Position numbers and translations under genes: made by a program. A stretch of 64,000 bases of DNA. Origin: Rana temporaria (taxonomy: Eukaryota; Chordata; Amphibia; Anura; Ranidae). Below, in pieces: positions 58,334 to 64,000 of this stretch. Numbering within the stretch: position 1 is the first letter of the stretch; the number at the start of each line of letters is the position of its first letter. The notes under the pieces are model-generated. The model was not told the origin of the DNA. It did not search any database and was given only the letters and a program-made list of their open reading frames with translations. The stretch lies in the NCBI RefSeq assembly GCF_905171775.1, contig NC_053491.1, forward strand, positions 225,911,247 through 225,975,246, given 5' to 3'.

Positions 58334-59054
58334 AGGTAGATTCACAAAGAGTTAGGCTTTACAGATAAGCCGACCTAACTCTGAATCTAAGCCGACCTAT
58401 GTTTAAGTGTATTCTCTAACAGAGATACACTTAAACATATCTAAGATAGGACGGCTAGCGCCGTCCTATTTTAGATTGCAATGTTTCGGCGTACCGTTAG
58501 GTGGCGCTTACATTGCGGCCGGCCTAGATTATGTAAATTAGAATTTACTACGATTCCCGAACAAACGCGAGCCCGCCGCAGTCGATTAACGTCGTTTCCG
58601 TGCACGATAGGCCGCCTAAAGTTATTCCACCTATGAGGTGGAATAACAATGTTAAGTATGGCCGCCGTTCCCGCCGCGAGGTTCGAATTTTTTACGTCGT
58701 TTGTGCAAGTCGTCCGCGAACCGGGATTTACGTCTTTTACGTACGCGTCGAAATCAATAGGCCGTACGGCCTACTTAGCCGCAATGCGCACTGGGAAATG
58801 TAGTCGCCCGGCGCATGCGCAGTGTAAAAAAACGTCAAAAACCGCGAGGTCAAGCCTCATTTCTATACTACATGCCCCCCTCCCAGTCATTTGAATTAGG
58901 CGCGCTTACGCCCGCTCGTTTTAGGCTACGCCGCCGAAAATTTGAAGGTAAGTGGTTTGAGAATCACTAATAGCCTAAATAATTTACGGCGGTGTAGCCT
59001 AAAAAGACTAGGCTAGGCCGTCCTAATTTTAGGCCATTGTATGTGAATCTACCC
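58334..59054. mobile_element. Family D MITE with NRF1-type palindrome
   Basis: AGGTAGATTCACAAAGAG and TATGTGAATCTACCC. CCGGCGCATGCGCAGTG at 58808-58824 holds the word GCGCATGCGCA (NRF1 consensus). CpG-rich. Confidence 0.75.
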
Positions 59055-59184
59055 ATGTGTCTGTAGTGCATGTTCAAATCTTAATACCATAAATAATAAC
59101 ATGGAATTAGAGTTTTACTCCAGGAGATTATAATGAGTTTTTTTTTTTTTTTTTATAGAGATGCCTAAATAATGCATGCAAATT

Positions 59185-59352
59185 TAACTAAACCCATTAA
59201 ATTTTAGTCAACTAAAATGTACTGGAGGTTTAAGTAGACTAAACTACGAGAAAAACTAAAACAATTCAGATGACAAAAATAAGACTAAAACTAAAATGGC
59301 ATTTTAGTCAAAAGACTAAAACTAAATCGAAATTTGATGTCACAATTAACAC
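59185..59352. repeat. TAAAAC-rich interspersed repeat, copy 2
   Basis: AGACTAAAACTAAAATGGCA, TCGAAATTTGATGTCACAAT. Copies 1 and 2 lie on the two sides of the family D element at 58334. Confidence 0.6.
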
Positions 59353-59364
59353 TGGACTGCAGTA

Positions 59365-59762
59365 AGGATCTACAGGGTGGGCCATTTATATGGATACACC
59401 TTAATAAAATGGGAATGGTTGGTGATATTAACTTCCTGTTTGTGGCACATTAGTATTGTGAGGGGGGAAACTTTTCAAGATGGGTGGTGACCATGGCGGC
59501 CATTTTGAAGTCGGACAATTTTAATCCAACTTTTGTTTTTTTCAATAGGAAGAGGGTCATGTGACACATCAAATTTATTGGGAATTTCACAAGAAAAACA
59601 ATGGTGTGCTTGGTGTTAACGTAACTTTATTCTTTCATGAGTTATTTACAAGTTTCTGACCACTTATAAAATGTGTTCAATGTGCTCTCCAGTGACATGC
59701 GGTGAGTGCTACGCTGTGGGCTCTTGCTGAATGAAGCTAGGACAGCCACTGATGTTTCTTCA
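59365..59762. mobile_element. mariner-type transposon, left end
   Basis: TACAGGGTGGGCCATTTATA then GGATACACCTTAATAAAATG, a terminal repeat I recognise from vertebrate mariner elements, continuing through CCATGGCGGCCATTTTGAAG to GTTATTTACAAGTTTCTGAC. The coding part is absent. Confidence 0.7.
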
Positions 59763-59765
59763 TTA

Positions 59766-60670
59766 GACCCCTTTCACACTGGATACGCCTATAGCGGAGC
59801 ATTACAATCGCGGTAAAATCTCGGTAAAATATTGGTGTTTTACCGCGATTTTAAGGCTCCGCTATAGGCGTACCCTCTTCCTATTGAAAAAACAAAAGTT
59901 GGATTCAAAATGGCCGACTTCAAAATGGCTGCCATGGTCACCACTCATCTTGAAAAGTTTCCCCCCTCACAAAAATTCAAACAAACACACTACACAGGTT
60001 TTAAAAGTAATTTATTAGGCAGCCTCGGGGGGTCTTCTTCCGACTTCGGGGGTCTGATTAAAGGGGGCTCCCGGATTCCGATAAGCTCCCTGCCCTCAAA
60101 AACATTGGGACAGGGTGCTTTGGGGTGGGGGGGCCGCAGGGCACCTTCTGCCCCAAAGCACCTGCCCCCCCATGTTGAGGGCATGCACCCTGGTACGGTT
60201 ACCCTGGCACCCTGGTACGCTCGTTCGTCCCCACCCCCTTTCCTGACCGACCGGGCTGCGTGCTCATATAAGGGTCTGGTATGGATTTTGGGGGAACCCC
60301 CACACTGTTTTTGCGGCATACGGGGGTTCCCCTTAAAATCCATAGCAGACCCAAGGGCCTGGTATGCTCTTGGAGGGGGAACCCATGCCGGTTTTTTATT
60401 TGAAATTTGGCGTGGAGTTCCACCTCAAGATTCATACCAAACGCAGCTGACAGTGCACTGCGATTACCTGCGGTTATGCGCCGATAGCTGTGCCAGAATG
60501 CACCTGGAAGCATTCAATTCTATTTTTTTCTTTTTGCACAAAACCGCAGGTAACAAAACTGCAGCTAAACACAGTGTGTGAAGGGTGTCATAGGAAAGCA
60601 TTGTGTGCTTCTAGCTGCGGTAAAATCCGCAGCTGAAAGCACCATTCTATCCTTCCGTGTGAAAGGGGCC
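59766..60670. mobile_element. MITE (CCCCTTTCACACTGG ends) carrying foreign segments
   Basis: GACCCCTTTCACACTGGATA at the left and CCGTGTGAAAGGGGCC at the right with TTA at 59763-59765 and 60671-60673. A hairpin ACGCCTATAGCGGAGC / GCTCCGCTATAGGCGT lies at the left. The interior includes a mariner right-end segment and a block with GGTATGGATTTTGGGGGAAC repeats. The 223-aa open frame across this region has no protein signature. Confidence 0.6.
59873..59985. mobile_element. mariner right-end segment inside the MITE
   Basis: CCTCTTCCTATTGAAAAAAC, TTCAAAATGGCCGACTTCAA and TTGAAAAGTTTCCCCCCTCA are the reverse complement of the left-end region 59460-59560. Confidence 0.7.
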
Positions 60671-61134
60671 TTACACGTTTGAGCTTTGGGTTTAATAATA
60701 CTTTAGATTCTCACACACAATTGAATGAGCCAGTGACCTTTCCCCCCAGCAGACATGAGAGACAGCATAAATAATATACAGTTGTGCTCAAAAGTTTGCA
60801 TAACCTGGCAGAAATCATGACATTTTGGCATTAATATCGGAAATATGACTGAACATGCCAAAAAAAATGTATTTAATGATAGTGATCATATGAACCCATT
60901 TATTATCACATAGTTGTTTTGGCTCCTTTTTAAATCATAATGATAACAGAAATCACAAACCGTGGAATGTTTGGCCTTGGTATAGTCAAGGTCTTACACA
61001 CAGGTTAAAATGGCAATTAAAGGTTAATTTTCCACATCTGTGGCTTTTTAAATTGCAATTAGTGTCTGTGTATAAATAGTCAATGAGTTTGTTAGCTCTC
61101 ATGTAAATGCACTGAGCAGGCTGGATACAGAGTC

Positions 61135-61740
61135 ATGAAGAGCATAAAAGAACTGTCAAAAGACCTGCATAACAAGGAAATGAAACTTTATAAAGATGGA
61201 AAAGGATATAAAAAGATATCCAAAGCCTTAAATTTGCCAGTAAGTGCTGTTCAATCACTTATTATGAAAGTTGAACATTTGGGGATCTCTTGATACCAAT
61301 CCAAGGTCAGGTAGACCAAGAAAGATTGCAGCCACAACTGCCAGAAGAATTGTCCGGGATACAAAGAAAAACCCAACCTCATTACAAATACAGGCTGCTC
61401 TGGAAAAAGATAGCATGGTTTTTTTTCAGGATCACAGTACGACAATACAGTAAAACCTTGGTTTGAGAGTAACTTGGTTTGAGAGAGTTTTGCAAGATGG
61501 TTGTATTTAATGAAAGTACAACATTTAGCAACTTATTGCTACACTTAGAGGCGCCTCTCTTCTCTTTTATACCCTGTAAAAAAAAAAATTGGATATACAA
61601 GTGCTTTGGATTACAAGCATGCTTCTGGAATGAATTATGCTCGCAATCCAAGGTTTTACTGTACTTGAGCAAAAATTATCTGCATGGTCAAGTCGCCAGA
61701 AAGAAGCCTTTACTGTGCCAATGCTACAAAAAAGCCCAGT
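61135..61740 (+). pseudogene. Tc1-like transposase pseudogene (N-terminal part)
   Basis: From ATG 61135: MKSIKELSKDLHNKEM then KLYKDGKGYKKISKALNLPV SAVQ, the first helix-turn-helix of Tc1 transposases, reaching a stop after HLGIS. A shift to another frame continues NPRSGRPRKIAATTARRIVR (GRPRK linker plus second helix-turn-helix) to 61445, where a 214-bp MITE interrupts. It resumes TTGAGCAAAAATTATCTGCA and is lost at about 61740, before the DDE catalytic domain. Non-functional. Confidence 0.8.
61448..61661. mobile_element. mariner-type MITE, 214 bp, uninterrupted
   Basis: CAGTAAAACCTTGGTTTGAG and CAATCCAAGGTTTTACTG with TA on both sides (61446-61447, 61662-61663). Internal ATTTAGCAACTTATTGCTAC as in 16555-17619. 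Confidence 0.85.
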
Positions 61741-62076
61741 AAGGCACGTCAAGGTGTTGTCAGGAATATTGTAACCGACCCCGTTCCTTCAGAGCCCGGT
61801 GGTGGAATTATGTCTGTTTTAAAACAGACAAAGGGAGACTAACACATTATCAGTGCTGCCAAAGCACAGAAATAGGAGGAAATGTCTAAATCAATTAAGA
61901 AAGGGAAACAAGACCCTTTTTAGGTACAGAAAAGAAAATACCATGGAATCACAAAAATTAAAACTGGGTACAAAACTTGAAAATTCTGTAAATATGTGAG
62001 GTAAATACCCCAAATAAAATAAAATAAAGTAAATTAAGAACAACAAAAAACACACACATTTGTCAATTATATCATG
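61741..62076. other. Unannotated stretch
   Basis: No gene recognised. Confidence 0.4.
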
Positions 62077-62084
62077 GTGTAGGC

Positions 62085-62479
62085 CAGGGATGCCCAACCA
62101 GTGTCCCGGGGGCCACATGTGGCCCGCGGAGCCCTCTGCTGTGGCCTGCGACCTCCTGCTCTGGGATGGAATAAAATAGAATAGAATACTGTTATTAAAG
62201 GCAAGTTTATTACTAAAATCACAGTATATATAGGCATATCTGTTCTGCAGTGGTTACTGGGCTGCTTTCAACCTTATCCGCAGGTGCAGAGAAGTGCAAC
62301 TGTGGGTTACCTGCACTGAGCCATAGACTTCTATTACCTGAGAGTTTGGTGTGCTAAGAGTAGAGTGGGCTCTATAGAGCCGAGTGGGCTGCCATCCACC
62401 CGCTCCGCTCATTGTGGCCCGCGACCAGTTACCAAGTCGCTTAAGTGGCCCTAGCTCTTCAAAAGGTTGAACACCCCTG
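62085..62479. mobile_element. hAT-type MITE, TSD GTGTAGGC
   Basis: GTGTAGGC at 62077-62084 and 62480-62487. Ends CAGGGATGCCCAACCAGTG and AAAGGTTGAACACCCCTG. 395 bp. Contains GTGGCCCGCG twice in opposite halves. Confidence 0.9.
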
Positions 62480-62487
62480 GTGTAGGC

Positions 62488-62795
62488 AGTCAATATTGTA
62501 GGAATGTAAAAAATAGCAATGAGGGGAACTCTGCGCTGGCCAGTAAGTTCAAAGGAAACAATGTATTGGTGTAGAAATGTTATGCTCTTAGCTCAGGAAT
62601 GTAAATAATTTGTAAAATTGCACTAGAGGGAGATTGTTCTTTGAAAAAGTCACTCTAAGAATGTTTTCATAGTTTCAGGATATTCTTGTGTGTCTTCATT
62701 CATAGAAAATCTCCTTCTGGTGCAGCGTTGTAAAAGCCAAAAATCACACAAAATTTAAAGCATATGAAAGGTCAAAATGTAAAATCATATTTTCA
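62488..62795. other. Unannotated stretch
   Basis: No gene recognised. Confidence 0.4.
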
Positions 62796-63152
62796 TTTCC
62801 ACATTGTATTTCAGTTATTCTAGCCTACTCCTAACAATATTGAAGTAAGCACTGCTGTGTCGCACATTTCACGGAGCCTGCCTTCTGATCTACAGAGGTG
62901 CTGAGAAGAGGAGTTTCAGGAGGTGGAGCTTGGAGGCAGCAAGTTTCCATGAGTTATGTAGTCCTTAGAAATCTGAAGAAAACAGCAGTGGGAATCCAGG
63001 AAATTGCAGAAAGAGATGGCCATCAGACAAGCAGCAATCATAACATGAAAGGAAAGCTTATATTAGATTGACCAAATAACTATTGTTGGTATTGCTATTA
63101 CAATGTTGATGTTATCAAATGAAAGTGTACGCTGTGACCATAGATTTCCTTT
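62796..63152. mobile_element. Interspersed repeat family J, copy 2
   Basis: ATTTCCACATTGTATTTCAG, CACTGCTGTGTCGCACATTT and GTACGCTGTGACCATAGATT as in copy 1 at 55625; shorter by about 130 bp. Confidence 0.6.
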
Positions 63153-63545
63153 AAGAGTCAGATATCGCAAAACATATTTGAGTGCATTGACTACTTTTGA
63201 GTAGCCATAACTTTATAGCCACCCACCTTATATTGAGTATGTCCCTTTTTTGCAGTCAAAACAGCTATGACAAGGCATGGACACCTCTAGACCTCTAGTG
63301 ACCTATGGCTTCCGCTGCTCTCAGGGCTTCCCGTGAGACCAGGAAGAGTGAGCAGCACTGATGCAGATCGGACAGCGCCGGATCAGTGGAGCAGTCAGGT
63401 AAGTGTTTAGGCAGGGGGCACAACAAGCGCTGAGACCTTTTTTATTGTAATGAGGATAATGCATTAAAGTAAACGAAGATAAAAACACAGGGACTGCAAA
63501 CTAGCAAGAGGAGAGATTAAAACTGATCTTAGAAAGTACTATTTT
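63153..63545. other. Unannotated stretch with a possible diverged repeat
   Basis: TAGCCACCCACCTTATATTG to GGCATGGACACCTCTAGACC (63218-63295) looks like an old interspersed repeat, class not determined. The rest is unremarkable. Confidence 0.3.
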
Positions 63546-63552
63546 ACCAAAA

Positions 63553-64000
63553 GATGCCCCTTTCACACTGGGGCGGGGGGTATGTCGGCAGTAAAGCGCC
63601 GCTATTTTTAGCGGCGCTCTATACCACCAATTTTGCGGCTCTTTTCAGCCGCTAGCGGGGCATTTTTACCCCCGCTAGCGACCGAGAATGGGTTAAAAAC
63701 CAGCGCAATGCGCCTCCACAGCCATTGGCTGGCACCGCTGTCAATCACATCCAATGACACAACGCGCCGGGGGGCGGGGCCGAGTGAAACAGTGAGCGGC
63801 TATGGCCGCCGCTGAATCACGGGAGCGCGCTCGCAAGAGCTTTCCACCATGCGAGGGAGCTCGCATGAAGGTGAAAAGCTCTTGCGAGGAGGAGCCATGG
63901 GACTCCAGAAGACCAGTTTCGGGGACACCATGTGCAAAACGAGCTGCACAGTGGAGGTAAGTATAACATGTTTGAGATGCAGTGGCGGCCCGTCCATAGG
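63553..64000. mobile_element. MITE left part, family C piece and start of a further element at the window edge
   Basis: GCCCCTTTCACACTGGGGCG is the same end type as 59766, followed by CGCTAGCGGGGC hairpin words. GGAGGTAAGTATAACATGTT (63953-63972) is family C. CAGTGGCGGCCCGTCCATAGG starts at 63980-63983 and is cut by the window. Confidence 0.5.

Larger units (their letters stand above)
60779..61740 (+). mobile_element. Tc1-like transposon, 3'-truncated
   Basis: The left terminal repeat CAGTTGTGCTCAAAAGTTTG follows TA (60777-60778), then TGGCAGAAATCATGACATTT. A decayed transposase starts at 61135. Split by a mariner-type MITE at 61448-61661. No right terminal repeat found. Confidence 0.75.

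Noticed and set aside
59910..60581. 223-codon open frame
   Set aside because: Spans the mariner end, a MITE interior and hairpin repeats; composition follows the repeats and no motif is present.

Overview
The window is vertebrate, intergenic-to-intronic nuclear DNA. It most probably comes from a large-genome frog: the repeats are the palindromic DNA-transposon derivatives (MITEs) typical of ranoid frogs, mixed with an L1-type LINE, a tRNA-derived SINE, Tc1/mariner pieces and very long AT/AG microsatellites. The species assignment is an inference from repeat style. There are no operons, rRNA, tRNA or CRISPR arrays.

Two regions code for protein. (1) At 3542-11006 lies an apparently full-length L1-clade retrotransposon on the + strand with both ORFs open: ORF1 (335 aa, coiled coil + RRM + CTD) and ORF2 (1268 aa, endonuclease, reverse transcriptase, C-terminal CCHC). 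It is bracketed by a 14-bp direct repeat (3528-3541 / 11007-11020). Its 3' end carries two A-tracts separated by about 150 bp of different sequence, as expected for a 3' transduction. (2) At 38074-38362 (minus strand) there is a 96-codon exon that reads as exon 1 of an EMX-family homeobox gene. It ends at a perfect GTGAGT donor and has a promoter-like segment upstream. The homeodomain exons were not seen and probably lie further along the minus strand, at lower coordinates or outside the window.

The rest is mostly nested transposons. Working family names used below: A = Harbinger-like MITE of about 598 bp (ends GGCCTCGTACACACGACC, TSD usually TTA/TAA/TGA); A2 = related 269-bp form (GGCCCCGTACACACGACC); B = related form (ends ..CGTACACACGATCGG); C = TTAA-flanked element (TTAAAGTGATTCTAAAGG ends); D = CpG-rich element of about 470-730 bp with ends GGGY(C/A)AGATTCAC and 3-bp TSDs; E = hairpin with GTGAGAAAAATTAGCTGC arms; F = about 180-bp palindrome (GGGGTTGATTTACTAAA ends); G/G2 = GGTTCACAC-ended elements; H = a 2.5-kb composite; J = CTTTAA-ended interspersed repeat; P = piggyBac-like TTAA MITEs (CCTGCCTGGC or CCACTTCCAGACC ends). 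Four hAT-type insertions have 8-bp target duplications (19890, 27636, 45215, 62085) and a fifth has a one-mismatch duplication (46770).

Layout: 0-3.5 kb nested MITEs; 3.5-11 kb the L1; 11-33 kb dense nested MITEs plus a 31-bp minisatellite (20.4-21.15 kb); 33.8-40 kb huge AT/AG/TAGA microsatellites around the EMX-like exon; 40-41.9 kb unique AT-rich DNA; 41.9-64 kb more palindromes, hAT, D-family, mariner and Tc1 remnants.
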